DNA of 64,000 nucleotides from Collybiopsis luxurians FD-317 M1 (lineage: Eukaryota; Basidiomycota; Agaricomycetes; Agaricales; Omphalotaceae): NCBI GenBank assembly GCA_000827265.1, contig KN834784.1:293719-357718 (forward strand). The letters run 5' to 3'. Below are positions 32,127 through 43,844 of this stretch, one piece after another. Made by a program: the position numbers and the translations under genes. Position 1 is the stretch's first letter; every line of letters begins with the position of its first letter. The notes below the pieces were generated by a model, which worked only from the letters and a program-made list of their open reading frames with translations, did no database searches and was not told where the DNA came from.

Positions 32127-35100
32127 ATGAATCCTCCTGAAGCTAACGCTCCACACTCGCAACACCCTACAACGCCTTCTAAAAAGACTCCAGTCGACCT
32201 AACCAAGGTGGAGAACATGCCACACAGTCGCTTTTCAGCCAGCAAGGTCCATATTCCGAAATTGACCACTGTTGACGATATCAAGGAGAACCTTCTAGTC
32301 GACATCCAAGAGAGAAAAACAATTTCAATGGAAGAATTTGCTATTAAACTCATAGGTTTGCCGCCCAATTGGCGCGAAGTGGCTGAATACAGGGCGTTAC
32401 CTCAGCGGAAGGCAGTAAAGCTAGCGCTCGAGGAGTATTTGAGGGTGGCGAGAGATAAAACTCAAGACGAGAAAGCACTTTACAAGCCTCTGGTCGACCT
32501 TCTCAATGCACTAGGGCCTGAGAAACCAGACATGGAAAAGTCGAATGCAAAGGTCTTCTATGTGCAGGACCCTCACTGGGTAGGGGGTTATTGGGCCGAG
32601 TTGAGGCCAGATGTCGGGCTGATCTTTGAGATGCTGCTCAAAGTGCAGGATGAGAAGGGAGAGGTTATGCTTCTCGATGCGAGAACATTCCTCAAGGAGA
32701 AGGAGAAACAGAAACCTGCCTATAAAATGTCGTGGCCTCTCATGCTGATGTTCGCTGAGGTTAAGCATATGGATGGGAGACACTTGGACCCCGTTCCTTA
32801 TCCTGGTATGTTTTAAGTGCTCTAGTTGACTGAAGCTTCTGATATACACTCCTTTCAGCTGATTCTGAACTGGCCGCTGTCGCAGAAAATGCAGCAGTGG
32901 GAGAGCAAGGCGATGGTAATTCGTCGAACCAATATCCGTTGATATCCAGTACAAAGCGACAAAGGGAGATTGAGGACATTGCAAGTGCGTCACAATGTGG
33001 GGTACATTGGTGTGTTGCTGATGGCAGTTTGATTTCTATAGGTGAACCACCTACGCTCGGCGAAGACAGCCCTGTGAAGAAGAAAGCGAGAGGCAGAAGA
33101 AGGAAAGGTACGTCGGCCTGTGAAAAATTTGATGTTCCTCCTACTCACCGCACACAATAATTTGCAGCGGTGCCACCCACGAATTCCATGTCATTCAAAA
33201 CTGGTAATGGGCGGGCATCCGGTTCCCATGCACCTCCTCCTTCTCGTGTTGACGGTCAAAGTACAGGGGAAGTGAATTCCCAGCCCAGACGCCAGCCACC
33301 GGTTCCGACAGTCTCAGTGAGTACGACGCGACAACAAATTGCAAGTTACAGACAAGCTATGCTTTCGTGTGGCGAAGTACGGACACATGCTATGGGCATG
33401 ATCATGGATGACTCGGCATTTCGGATGCAGTCCTATGATCACTCCGGCTTGATTGAGAGCGAGGTATGCCGATTCCCACGGTTCGCTCCTCGACCTTGTA
33501 CTTACCGCTCACCGCTCTCACTGTTCCCCAAGGTCATCGATTTCTCGCAGGGAGAGTCGCAGCTACTTTTCATGTCCATCATCCACGCGATCCATGCTCT
33601 CGATGACAACTGGCTTGGATTTCCGTCAGCTTTTGAACCGGATCTTCTTCGGAATTCAAAGCGTTTGAGGTATGAGACGCGGAAAAAGGAGAAGGAAATC
33701 GCGGTGAAAAAGGTCGAACATAGCAGAAAGGGTAAAGGGAAAGGGGCAGGAAGGCCGGCTGCTCAAGTGACGCGCGAGAATATCCCCAGAAAATCAAAGG
33801 ACAAGGCGAACCAACTTATCGCGTCCATGTCAACCTCTTCCGAAGATACGGCGTCGGAATTCTCCGATACCTCCATCTACTCTAACGAAGCCGTCGATGC
33901 TCCGTCGTCGTCCAACATTGCCACGTCCGCCACCGTCAGTACCTCACAGGAGAATTCGGCGTCCGAGGGCGAGTCACACCTGCTCGTTGACGCTAAATTC
34001 ACGATAACATTCAAAGACGGTACCGAGCGGACTTTCATTGTTCTCGAAGTCATCTATTCGGGTAACGGCGTCATCGGTCGAGGGCCAAACGTGTATCGGG
34101 CGAAGTGTATCAACGAGAGGGGCCTTCCTCCCGGGGCTAAATCGTGGTTGCTCTGGGTATTGATCGCCAAGTTTTACTCTCCCTCTGCCTCGCGAGAGCC
34201 GGAAACCTTCTTCGTGGATAGGGCTAGAAATTTTGCAAAAGAGCATTCGGACGAATGGGCGCTGAATCATCTTCCCGAGATACTCGCCTGTGTCGACCTT
34301 ACCAATGATGAGGAAGATTTTGTACAAAACCGACTTTTCAAACGTTTTGGTTCAGAAGAATACGAGAAACGGAGATTGCGTGTCTCGTTTCACGAGCCAC
34401 TCGAGCCGTTGATGAAGGTGACGAGCCTTTTAGAGCTTGCGCAAGTGATCTACGATATTCTGCAAAGTAAGTTTCCCCTTCGCTGAGTCTTTTCCCGGCT
34501 CTCTAATTCATTTTACAGTACACCAGTGGCTTTACGAAAAACCGAAAATCTTACACCGGGATATCAGCATCGGTAACATCATGTTCAAACGAGACACCAA
34601 GGGGAACGTTCTCGGAGTCTTGAACGACTTTGACCTCGCCTCTTGTCCGGGACACTTAGACCAACCGTCGTCCAAACATCGTACGGGTACGAAACCATTC
34701 ATGGCTTACGATCTCCTCACGACCAATTGGGAGAGGGGGCACATGTATCGGCATGATTTGGAATCCTTGTTCTATGTCTTGCTCATTATTTGCTGTCATT
34801 ACGAGAACTTCTCGACCTCGATCTCAAAACCGCCGTACTTGAAATGGTTCACCGATCCAGTTGGCGTCGTTGCCACCATGAAAAGTGACTTTCTACTATT
34901 GGGCGCTAGGGTGTCACTGCCAATTCAACCCTTTTTCGAGGACATTCGTCATTGGCTGAATCATTACCGCTCAGTACTGAAAAGCGGTTTCGTCGATTTC
35001 CTTAACAATGGCGACCAAGAGGATTATGATCTGAAGACATTTGGCGGGAAAACCACTTACAAGGTTTTAAACGGGTATTTATGTTCATTCCAAGGAGCAC

Positions 35101-35144
35101 CTCTCGTACGGCGGTGGAACGGTGCGGGCGCCTCGGAAAATTAA
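32127..35144 (+). CDS. FunK1-type fungal protein kinase, left-arm copy
   Basis: Fungal-specific FunK1 protein kinase (Pkinase_fungal family), a group greatly expanded in mushrooms; substrates unknown. About six exons. The N-terminal region (from 32127, MNPPEANAPHSQHP) leads to a WREVAEY segment and VEVKHMD-like text (FAEVKHMDGRH). A low-complexity nuclear-type stretch follows (VKKKARGRRRK near 33080). The large exon 33170-34486 carries VIDFSQGESQLLFMSI and the N-lobe with TFIVLEVIYSGNGVIGRGP. After an intron (about 34470-34518) come HRDISIGNIMF, the catalytic loop; NDFDLAS in place of the DFG motif; HRTGTKPFMAYDLL; and HDLESLFYVLLIICCH. It ends LVRRWNGAGASEN. The start is supported by identity with the other arm. 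The last 90 residues differ sharply from the right-arm copy. Confidence 0.85.
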
Positions 35145-35467
35145 CACGATCCCGGAATTGTCCTGCTCTACGATACTTTGTCCTCCTGTATGTCTATGTA
35201 TTTTTATCTCTAGCTGTAGCTCGTAACGTTTTCTGTGTAGACCTATACATAATATCTTTGCTTGGTCAGTGTATCAGTGTACTACGAAATGCCCGACCAC
35301 CTTCGGCGTGACTGATGTAATCAGCTTTCATGTCCAATGGCGTGCCTGCTTAGACCTCAGTACGAATTCGAAGCTTCCTGAAGGACTCGTAAATCTCATA
35401 CCCTAGAATTAGGGGAAAACGAAGATGAATCATTGTATTTCTGTAAGTATACTGTTCGTGTAATATT
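35145..35467. other. Convergent spacer and right edge of the left arm
   Basis: Holds the FunK1 3' flank, then from about 35345 the direct repeat shared with 30080-30275. Confidence 0.6.
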
Positions 35468-35530
35468 TTATAAATCCATTCCCCACACCAAACTCCAAAG
35501 CCACCGAAAACCATTTAAAAATGTCTCTGC
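35345..35530. repeat. Direct repeat, right copy
   Basis: Partner of 30080-30275. It overlaps the end of the minus-strand gene at 35468. The pair brackets the left arm of the inverted duplication. Confidence 0.7.
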
Positions 35531-36894
35531 AGTGGACAACAATGGAGAAAGATAGCTGGGTCCCTGTGACTTCCGCAGTCGAGAATGCTTGGCTGTCAGC
35601 GTGTTGATGTAGTCAAGGACTTCTGCTAGGCTGTCCGTTGAGCTCTTCGCAGGTGAAAGTATCGGTGTGGGGACGCAAGGAGAGGAACTCTTATCCGAGG
35701 GCTCGCCTTCAGTGCCCTGAGATTTGGAATTGGTGTTTGAGTCGTTAGTTTCATTGCCGTCAGAATCAGTGGTGACCTTTCCGGAGGGCCCAGGATCAGG
35801 TTCCGCAACTTTTTCGGGACCAGGACTTTCGTGAAGACGACTGGAAAATCCAACGCATAGACAGTCGATCAAGTCCTTGCCTCGATCTTCAAACTCTTCT
35901 ATATCTCTAATAGCAGGGTACCAGCGTTTGTCTAGAGGAAGACCAGTGCACGAAAGACAATGAGAGCCTAAGAACTCGGGAGTGAGCGGGGGACGAATAG
36001 AGGAAATGAGTTCGAAGATCGAGTCATGTTCTTCTATGTAATCTCCAAGGACCTCCGGTAGCGTTGCTTGAATATAATTGAGCCAACGAACGTAGGCGAT
36101 ATTGGATACGCAGAGGTTGTGGCCCAGAAGATGAAGAAGGTCGACGTCGGCAGATCGAAATAGCGACTTTTCCAAGTCCAAGTGTTCGTGCCTTTGCAAG
36201 GAAACATGAGATCTTGGGTGAGATGCAAGAGTGAATGCGAAGACTCACCACCTGTAACGGCGTCCTCGAAAATCAAACATCTCGGACTGGTCATCGTACC
36301 ACTGAAGTGCTAGTCGCATGCATAAAAGAAAGATTCTCCATAATGCTGTTACGCATTCATCGTCTGGATTTCCAGAGTAGGTTATTCCATCTGGATACGC
36401 GCGGCACAGGTAAAGAAACGCGACCAGGATCGCAGGGGTCGGTGGATCCAAAAGCTGGAACGATTTTGCGAGCTTATACATTAGCGTGAAATGTAGATCT
36501 AATTGGTCAAAGGCTAGAAATAACATCGGAGTCAGCATCTGTATGACGTTAGAGAAACACGGCGGCAATGAAACGCACTAATCCCCGGATCGTCAAGTAT
36601 CAACTTTTGTCGAACGAGCATGATGCTCAACCAGGTGGCTAGAGCACGGCTTTGAGATACATTGCGATGGCGAGAAAATCTGGGACGAGGAAGCAGACGG
36701 TCCTTAGGTCGGTGTGTAGACGATTTGGGACGGGGAGGAAAGACGATATTAATCAGAGCTGATGTTGCATTAGCATCAACTGGTTGAGAAAAGTCCGGGT
36801 GATTGGCGGTTGCGGGAGATACAATTGTGCTTGAGGCTGTCACCGCTAGAGAGTTGGAGGATACAGTGGGTGGAGGAGCTGATGTAGGAATCAT
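35468..36894 (-). CDS. Hypothetical protein, possibly cyclin-like
   Basis: Function not established. On the minus strand exon 1 starts at 36894 (MIPTSAPPPTVSSNSLAVTA) and continues through SRALATWLSIMLVRQKLILDDPG. Exon 2 encodes FDQLDLHFTLMYKLAKSF, then PTPAILVAFLYLCRAYPDG and VTALWRIFLLCMRLALQWYDD. The last exon begins RHEHLDLEKSLFRSADVDLL and ends FLNGFRWLWSLVWGMDL after a Ser/Pro/Asp-rich stretch. The pattern of an alpha-helical repeat with LYLCR and a later FLLCMRLALQW-DD recalls a PHO80-type cyclin box, but the similarity is weak. Truncated relatives of its last exon lie behind 7TM copies 4 and 5 (27400-27900, 30200-30275). Confidence 0.6.
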
Positions 36895-37759
36895 GATGGT
36901 GCTTGTGAAGATAAAACCAATACACCTGAATATCTTTATAGTTGCCACGCAGTCCCAGCAGGTCATCGACCTAGGTAATTTTCATTGTTTATTTTGTTCT
37001 GGGAAATTCCATATATAGAATTCAACCCCTCTAGAACAATGGTCCCATTAGATCGGGAGCTTTGGGTTTGGCGTTCTGACGACATACAGAAGTACGAGGA
37101 TGATTATAGGATAGTGAGATGTGAGTAGACTTTCTCCACGCTGATCAGTAATGGGAATCTTGTTGTAGTGACATTTTTTAATTTTGAAACGTGAAATCTC
37201 CTGTTACTCAATTCACGTGGCGTGACGGTTCGTGTGAGCCGAATGACAATCTGACAAATTGAAACATTAACGTTACGATGAGTGAGATTCATGTTTGCTC
37301 TTCCATGACTCAGCGCTCAGGACCTACATGACTAGTGTGACTGCAGCTTGCACTCCTATAAAACTTCAAAGTCTTGATGAACCGGTTCAACCGAAGATAA
37401 GAAAACATTGCGCTCTCACGTTTGCCATAGAGCATCGAGTATACTGGCGATATTCAATGCCAACCCGCATAAGTACTAAGTAGTAGGGTATGATCTTCAT
37501 TTATTCTTACATTACAAAATACGGTCCGTCTACCCCTTCTTGATCTCGATACTGAACTCCCGGGTTTTTCGAAGACTTTCGGAGCCCCTTGCAGCATTTT
37601 CCGGACCAAATGCATTGAAACGAACAATTCTGGAGCGTCTCTCAATCTGCGAGATATGTAAGGATATGAATACGAAGAAGTCACCTGGCCTCGGACCCAG
37701 ATACGCCAGCTTAGCGTATATAAAGAGGCATTCTCCCACTCCTCCCTTCCAGTGTCTTC
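36895..37759. other. Divergent intergenic region
   Basis: Promoter space between the minus-strand gene and the sugar transporter. The ATG at 37039 opens a 30-codon stretch (MVPLDRELWVW) without visible continuation. A TATA box lies near 37718. Confidence 0.45.
37717..37727 (+). promoter_or_regulatory. TATA box of the sugar transporter gene
   Basis: GTATATAAAGA, about 35 bp before the ATG at 37760. Confidence 0.5.
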
Positions 37760-40109
37760 ATGGCAGGCGGCATTGTTGCAGCAGAAACGCAGCCCGGATT
37801 TGTTCATCTTCTTGACCCGAACAAAAAGTGGTACAGGAATAGGCGGTAAGTCATTTCTTTGGCTGAAAAGTCCTAAGTAGAGCCCATTTCGCAGCTTGAT
37901 ACTTCTCAACGCCTGGATTGTTCTTCTGTGAGTCGTCTGCTAGAACATACGAAAAGAGATCTTCGACTGTTGACCGAATATGACTAGCCTTATAACATCT
38001 TGTACCAATGGGTACGATGGTAGTATGATGAACAGTCTTCAATCGCTGTAAGTATCTTCATTTGGCAAAAGAAGGTTCCAAATACTCCAGTTACAGACCG
38101 CAATGGAAAGATTACTTCAACCACCCCACTGAGAGCCAACTCGGGCTGCTGAATGCTATACAGGTGCACTCGTGAAGCTCACAAGTTTGTCCGGGTATTT
38201 GACTGAAGTTTTTGTCGTTTCAGAACATTGGATCCTTGGCCGCCTACCCCTTCGCGCCTTATGTGTCCGATGGCTTTGGGCGTAGACGCACTGTTATTCT
38301 AGGCGCATCGATAATGTCTTTGGCAGCTATCGTTCAAGCTGGGGCACAATCGGTTGGGATGTTTATTGGAGCCCGGTATGTACACCAAATATCCTACTTT
38401 CGAGTCGATCTTCAAACAAAATTTCCAGCTTCTTGATAGGATTCGGACTAACCTTCGCTGGTGAGCTGCTTGATTCGACAACGCCAATTAGCCACTAATA
38501 GTGTCTAATCGAATAGCCAACGCGGCTCCCATGCTCGTTTCGGAGATAGCATATCCTCCCCACCGCGCTCCGGTCACGTCTGCCTATAACGGGCTCTGGA
38601 ATTTGGGCAGTCTAATGCACGTACATTCATGTATTTTGTCATATGCAGTCGAGGTTGAACTCCCTGTAGAGCGGCTTGGACGACCTTCGGAACCTTCCGC
38701 ATAAACAGTACCTGGGCGTGGCGAATACCTTCGGCGCTTCAAGGCTTGCCCTCGGTAATACAGATCGTCCTGGGCTGGTTTCTACCAGAGTCGCCCAGGT
38801 GGCTCGTTAGCAAAGGCAGAGAAGAACAAGCCTTGCAAACTCTGGCGTATTATCATGCCGACGGGAATTTGTAAGTTGCTTTCCCACGGGCAGACCGTAT
38901 TAACAGCGTCTGCTTTTGAAGGGATGATCCGCTCGTTCAATACGAATTCAACGAGATAAAAACCGCCATAGAGTTCGACAGAACTAGTACGTACCTTCTG
39001 ACTCTTTCTTCACCGCGCCACAGCCGACACGAGCTGACCACGTTCTCACGTAATCTAGTCGTTGCGAATGTAGGATGGAAAGCACTCTTTAGTACTCCCG
39101 GAAATCTTAAACGCATGAGAATCATTATTGCTATTGCCTTTTTCTCGCAATGGTCTGGAAATGGAATCGCGTCGTATTACCTGAACCAGATCCTAACAGA
39201 TATTGATATCACAGATCCAACGATCCAGGTGCGAGATTTGGTATAGTTTTCGCTGTTTACTAAGCCTGGTCCTTGTTTGATGAACAGCTGCTGATCAACG
39301 GTATTATGACCATTTGGAGTCTGTTTTGGGCACTGCTGGCTTCCAGTTTAATTGACAGATTGGGTCGTCGTCCGCTTTTCCTCAGTTCCGCAATCGGAAT
39401 TTTCTTTACATGGATCGCACAAACAATTTCATTTGCAGAGTTCTGGCAATTCAAAAAACCTGCAGCGGCTCATTCTTTAATTGCTTTCCTCTTTTTGTAT
39501 AGTACAGCATACGGGTATGTGGACCTTGATCTTTATGTCCGGACTGGATTCAATCCACGACATATAGCCTTGCTTTTTCCCCTTTGATTGTCGTTTATAC
39601 GGTCGAAATTCTGCCGTATCATCTTCGGGCCAAAGGGTTTACAATATTTAACTTCACCATATCCCTGGCCCTCATATTCAATCAGTACACCAATCCTATT
39701 GCACTCGGTAAGCAGCTTATGGCGTGCATGATTTGTTGGCTGACCGAGCTGGGTAAATCCAGGACACTTGGTCTGGAAGTACTATGTATGGATTGCAAAC
39801 CTACTCTCATTACGAATTATTACTAAAAGAGGTTACAGATTGTGTATTGCTGTTGGATCGCCTTCGAAGTGGTTTTCTTGTATATGTGTAAGTTTCGTCT
39901 GAAATTATATGCGAATTAGAGCTCTAAGTTTTAACAATGAAATAGATGTTCTCGAGACCAAGAATCTTACTTTGGAAGAAACGGCTGCTTTGTTCGACGG
40001 CAAGGACGCGGTGGATGAAATCTCTGGAAATGTGCTTGTACATAACTTGGAATCACTGTCTGAGAAAGAAGAGATAACAGAGATCGAGGAATCGAAAAGG
40101 GAGGACTGA
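37760..40109 (+). CDS. MFS sugar transporter, lactose-permease/hexose type (one doubtful junction)
   Basis: Plasma-membrane proton-sugar symporter of the Major Facilitator Superfamily. About eleven exons. Exon 1 (37760-37845) encodes MAGGIVAAETQPGFVHLLDP. Then come LILLNAWIVLLLITSCTNGY with DGSMMNSLQSLPQW, typical of fungal lactose permease-like proteins; SDGFGRRRTVILG, the loop 2-3 motif; LLIGFGLTFA; MLVSEIAYPPHRAPVTSAYN; FRINSTWAWRIPSALQGLPS; LPESPRWLVSKGREEQAL; IDRLGRRPLFLSS, the second-half motif; VEILPYHLRAKGF; and VLETKNLTLEETAALFDG. The join between NLGS (38612) and AAWTTFGTF (38673) lacks a clean in-frame GT...AG pair; the only in-frame choice, GTCTAA to GTAGAG, drops about three residues. 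The gene may therefore be damaged or use a weak donor. Confidence 0.75.
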
Positions 40110-40340
40110 ATAGGGAGGGTTGAATGGGAAAATTTTCCTCTTCCACATGCACACACGATATTTTCATTTCTAGCCTTTGTTACTGTTCTAGCGCTTATCA
40201 TCACGGTCACATGCTCTGCGGGAAACGCCCGATCATTTTTGTACAACACTTGACTTAAATACAGTCCTGTTATCTGTTCTATCTACCTTAGTCGGAGAGT
40301 GGGAATCTAGCTGGGCTCCTGAATCCGTCAGGACCGAACG
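40083..40340. repeat. Direct duplication, left copy
   Basis: Matches 41860-42110 in order: GGGAGGACTGAAT, then TATTTTCATTTCTAGCCTT, GCGCTTATCATC, CTCTGCGGGAAACGCC, and CCTTAGTCGGAGA. On the minus strand it ends with a copy of the peptidase C-terminus (GPDGFRSPARFPLSD and stop). Confidence 0.75.
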
Positions 40341-40389
40341 CTCAAGAAGCACGGCTGGACAACACCGACTCGTATCTCATTCAATCTGA

Positions 40390-41512
40390 ATATAAGCAGG
40401 CTCAGTCAACTCAGATAGAAGCTCTGGCTCGAGAAATGCTTCCTGACCTTATTAGCAGCTGCAATAATTGCGTCAACATTACTGCGCGCAACCTCAGGCG
40501 AAACACTGGCGTCAGGGACCTTAACTGGCATCTCCTTGTCATCAATTACAGCATGGGGAATGGGAGCAAGTGGGGACGGCGGATCTGGCAAGATTGAACA
40601 AGAAAAAGCAGCACGAGTGACATTAATGGACAAATCCTGATTTTCGACTGGAGAGGGAGGGACTTCTTAACAGGGCGTGGGTGGTGGAAAGGTGGGCTTT
40701 ATGATCCCCGAAACCGAAGATCGGCAAAGATTCGCTAACGAAACTGTCAATTGAATGGCCTGGGATTGGAATTGAATGAGACGCGTAGGTATGAGTCTAA
40801 CATTGAACTTACTTGACGATACCCTTTGCTTTTTAGATCGTCTACTACAAAGACATCACAGGCGCCAATGAGCTGTAATTCTTGCGAGTTATTGTCTACG
40901 AGTATAGTCCCACCAAGAGTTTTGACCAATCTGGTTATGGAGGGCCTGCGTTCACCCACGGTCTCCGAGAATAGATGTGTCAAGGAGTCGGGAATGGAGT
41001 ATCAATCCATTGACCCCCGAGGGCGGTTATCACGGTGGATACAATCCTGGCGTCTGAGGCACCCAGCTTCGCTAAAGATAAACTGGATGATAGATTTGAT
41101 ACCGATTAGAAACTTGCATCCGCAGAACATGCTACCACACCGGAGAAGGCGAGAGCCGGGTCTGCGGAATAGTATTCCAAGCTTGGAAGGGTGAGATAGA
41201 AACGAGTGATCATACGGAAAACCTACGACTGGGGCTCATTCAGACAGTATGAAGCCTCGAGCCAGTCGACCTGGAGAGCGATTAAGTATGTTATAGACTC
41301 ATTGATAGCATGATACGTACTGTGCAAACCAGCTTTCCGTGGTATGGATCATGCTCAGATAGCTCCCATCTCTGAGAGACGATGTGGGTAGCCTCGTCAA
41401 TGTTAGTCGTAGTCGAACCCTTAGCCTCAGGAATGAGTTCCGTAATCCTTGGAATATTACAACGATGAAATTTTGGCCTGTCCAGGTAGATGACGATGTT
41501 CTTTGAAGTCAT
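40390..41512 (-). pseudogene. BRCT-domain protein relic
   Basis: The minus-strand text shows two BRCT-like units. The first starts at 41512: IVIYLDRPKFHR, PRITELIPEAKGST, IDEATHIVSQRW, then after an intron VDWLEASYCLNEP with the hallmark Trp. The second reads FSGVVACSAD, TVITALGGQW, HLFSETVGERRPSITRLVKT and DVFVVDDLKSKG. Stops and frame changes interrupt the stretch between them (about 41000-41200), and there is no continuous product. Fungal proteins with this FSGVV-CSAD plus ALGGQWR style are Rtt107/Brc1-like DNA-damage scaffolds; that assignment is tentative. Confidence 0.6.
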
Positions 41513-42053
41513 CGCAGGGGGGTTCTGAGGCCGACACCATGGTACAGAAGAAAAAAAGACGTTTCTCCAATTCTGATGTCACCGCAGTCACCGCACAACG
41601 TGATGTGACTTTCGCGTTTTTATTTTCCACCATCACGCGACGAGAAGAACCAAGTTAATTACTCGGAGTCGAATGGCCAAGCGGGTTCTTCTTCAATACC
41701 GTCAGAATTCTGTATCATATTCGTGCCAATGATTAAAAATTTTTCACTTCGTCGGCTCCCTGGCCCCCATTTTCAATAAGTAGAAGCTTCGAGCAAGGCT
41801 TCGAGTTCGTGACTAACCGAGCTAGGTAAATAATACAGGACAATTGAAACAAAGGCCGACTGGAAAAGAGAGGACTGAATGGGAATATTTCTCCATTATA
41901 TTTGCACGCATGGTTGACACACAGTATATTTTTATTTCTAGCCTTCACAAATTACCGTTCTGGCGCTTATCATCGCGGCGCGTCACCTCTGCGGGAAACG
42001 CCTGAATATTTATGTACAACACTTGACTCAAATACATTCCTGTTATATCTGCC
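41513..42053. other. Intergenic region with duplicated transporter 3' end
   Basis: Contains the right copy of the 40083 duplication. No intact gene. Confidence 0.55.
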
Positions 42054-42110
42054 TTAGTCGGAGAATGGGAATCCAGCTGGGCTCTTGAATCCGTCAGGTC
42101 CAACTGCTCG
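41860..42110. repeat. Direct duplication, right copy
   Basis: Partner of 40083-40340, offset about 1.77 kb; it ends inside the last exon of the peptidase gene. The BRCT relic lies between the two copies. Confidence 0.75.
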
Positions 42111-43844
42111 AACTAGACGCAAAAAAATTATGAATGGGGAAACAGAGTTGAATAACATGTAAAACCAGCTTACCGCCAAACTGTGCATTGTCCTTCGAGA
42201 GTAACACTGTAGTTTTTGTGACGTTGCCCACTGGAATAACGTTCGTCCACTGAAGTACATCAGAAGCTCGCCAGACAACTTCGTATGATGCTGCGTTGGG
42301 TACAGCTTGCCAAGTAAGGGTCGAATTATTGGTGAGGACACTAGTGTCCAATGCAACATTTTGGGGCGTTCCCGGAGCCTGAGCAAGAGACCAAATGACA
42401 GCCCCGTTTACCTTTCCAACGCGCTGGAAATATTGAAAAATGTGAGTTTGTGAATATGTATTCTAAGCAAAGGTATGCTGACCGCGTTGAATTCAAAGTC
42501 GCAGAATTCACTGTCAAGAATACATCGTGAGAGAAGGGACCACACGAAAGGCGATATATACAGACGCGAGATCACCAAACTGCACTCCGTCGACGACTCG
42601 AACATCTTGGTGTTGGTGCGCAAAGTCCTCGTTTGGCTCCGTGAACCGAACTGCGGGGAATCCTGCCTTCAGGAAGCTCTCGTGATCTCCTCCACGAAGG
42701 AATCTATCCGGTCTCCAGATAGTTTGGACTACAAAATTTGTCAATCATAAAGTACAGAATATTTGTCAAATAAATAGCAAAACTTGCCTGTCATATTTGT
42801 AACACTGTTTGACCCTACTTCTGCTGCGAATCTTCCCAGCTGTCTTGCGGGACTGTCATTCTCTGCTCCAATGCTAGCTCTATTCTGTATATCCGCCAAC
42901 GATTCGGTGTAGTAGGGAACACCCTGTACAAACATCCTGATATTGAAAGGATCCGATATCGAGTTGGTATCTCCTGCTGGTCCTGTCGATCCCTTCGAAG
43001 CACCTACGATATCATTGTCTAACATCCCTTGTACGTTCACCCCAGCAGCCTTAAGTTGCTGCGCCATGAAATTGGATCCGTAAAGACCCTGTTCCTCTCC
43101 TGCGACAGCAGCAAACATGATAGTGGCCTTGCTATCATGCGTAGCCATAATCCGAGCCAACTCCATGGAGATAGCGACTCCAGAACCATCATCATCTGCT
43201 CCTGGAGCATCGTTGATTCCATCCTCGTCATCGGTATTTCTTGAATCGTAGTGCCCGGAGACCTACATAGGATTGCAAAATGCAGTTAGCGGAAGAATCT
43301 GAAAAGATTCAACATCCCTCCAATGACGTACGACGTAAACTCGATTTGGCTCCACGCTCCCTTTGAGCGTTGCTACAATGTTACTGATAACGGTATCGGT
43401 AGGAATGGACGAAGCCGGAGTTTGCGTATAGCTAGGCACTGCAACGGTCATCCGTCCACCACTGGCTGCCGCGAATTCTCGCATTTGGGAGGCAATCCAG
43501 TCGCGGGCAGCACCTATCCCGCGTGTGGCATTGGTTTGTGTCGATAGGGTGCTGCGAGTTCCGAAAGCGACGAGAGTATTGATAATGGCTTCGATACGAG
43601 CGGGGTCAATTTGATTGAGGATCTCGGTAAGTTCGTCATTAGGCTGCTGAGGGACAAGGGCCTGCCCTGGGCCCGGAGGCCAGGTATCAGGGGTTAAAGG
43701 ATCTTGGGGAGAGGGAAGTTGGCTGAGGGCTGTAATTCATATGAAAGATTAGTTTCAACATCAATCGTGCACCTAGCTGTATCATTCACCGAGGGAGGCA
43801 TAGAGCACCACGAATAAAGAGGCGAAAAATGAGCGAAAAGACAT
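42054..43844 (-). CDS. Secreted M28-family zinc aminopeptidase with C-terminal domain
   Basis: Extracellular metallopeptidase of family M28, releasing amino acids from peptide N-termini with two zinc ions. The start at 43844 gives a signal peptide ([21 protein letters not shown]). The catalytic domain shows expected ligands in order: SGHYDSR (His), GADDDGSG (Asp), GEEQGLYGS (catalytic Glu and zinc Glu), MLDNDIVGA (Asp), and [11 protein letters not shown] (His). A later domain ([20 protein letters not shown]) looks like fibronectin type III and ends [11 protein letters not shown]. About eight exons. N-glycosylation sequons are present. All ligands are intact, so the enzyme should be active. 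Its 3' end is partly duplicated at 40290-40340. Confidence 0.88.

Larger units (their letters stand above)
30290..35145 (+). repeat. Left arm of a large inverted duplication
   Basis: Matches 53358-58310 in reverse complement, with matched landmarks symmetric about position 44250. It holds a MYND-gene relic, a non-coding stretch, the (AT)n tract at 31612 and a FunK1 gene. Identity is very high from about 31380 to 34870 and much lower outside that core. Confidence 0.85.

Noticed and set aside
37454..37909. Long minus-strand ORF upstream of the sugar transporter
   Set aside because: Overlaps the transporter promoter, TATA box and first exon; no family resemblance.
41655..41720. Possible tRNA-like start (GTCGAATGGCCAAGCGGGTTC)
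   Set aside because: Resembles the D-arm of a Ser/Leu tRNA, but no acceptor stem pairing or T-loop could be found downstream.
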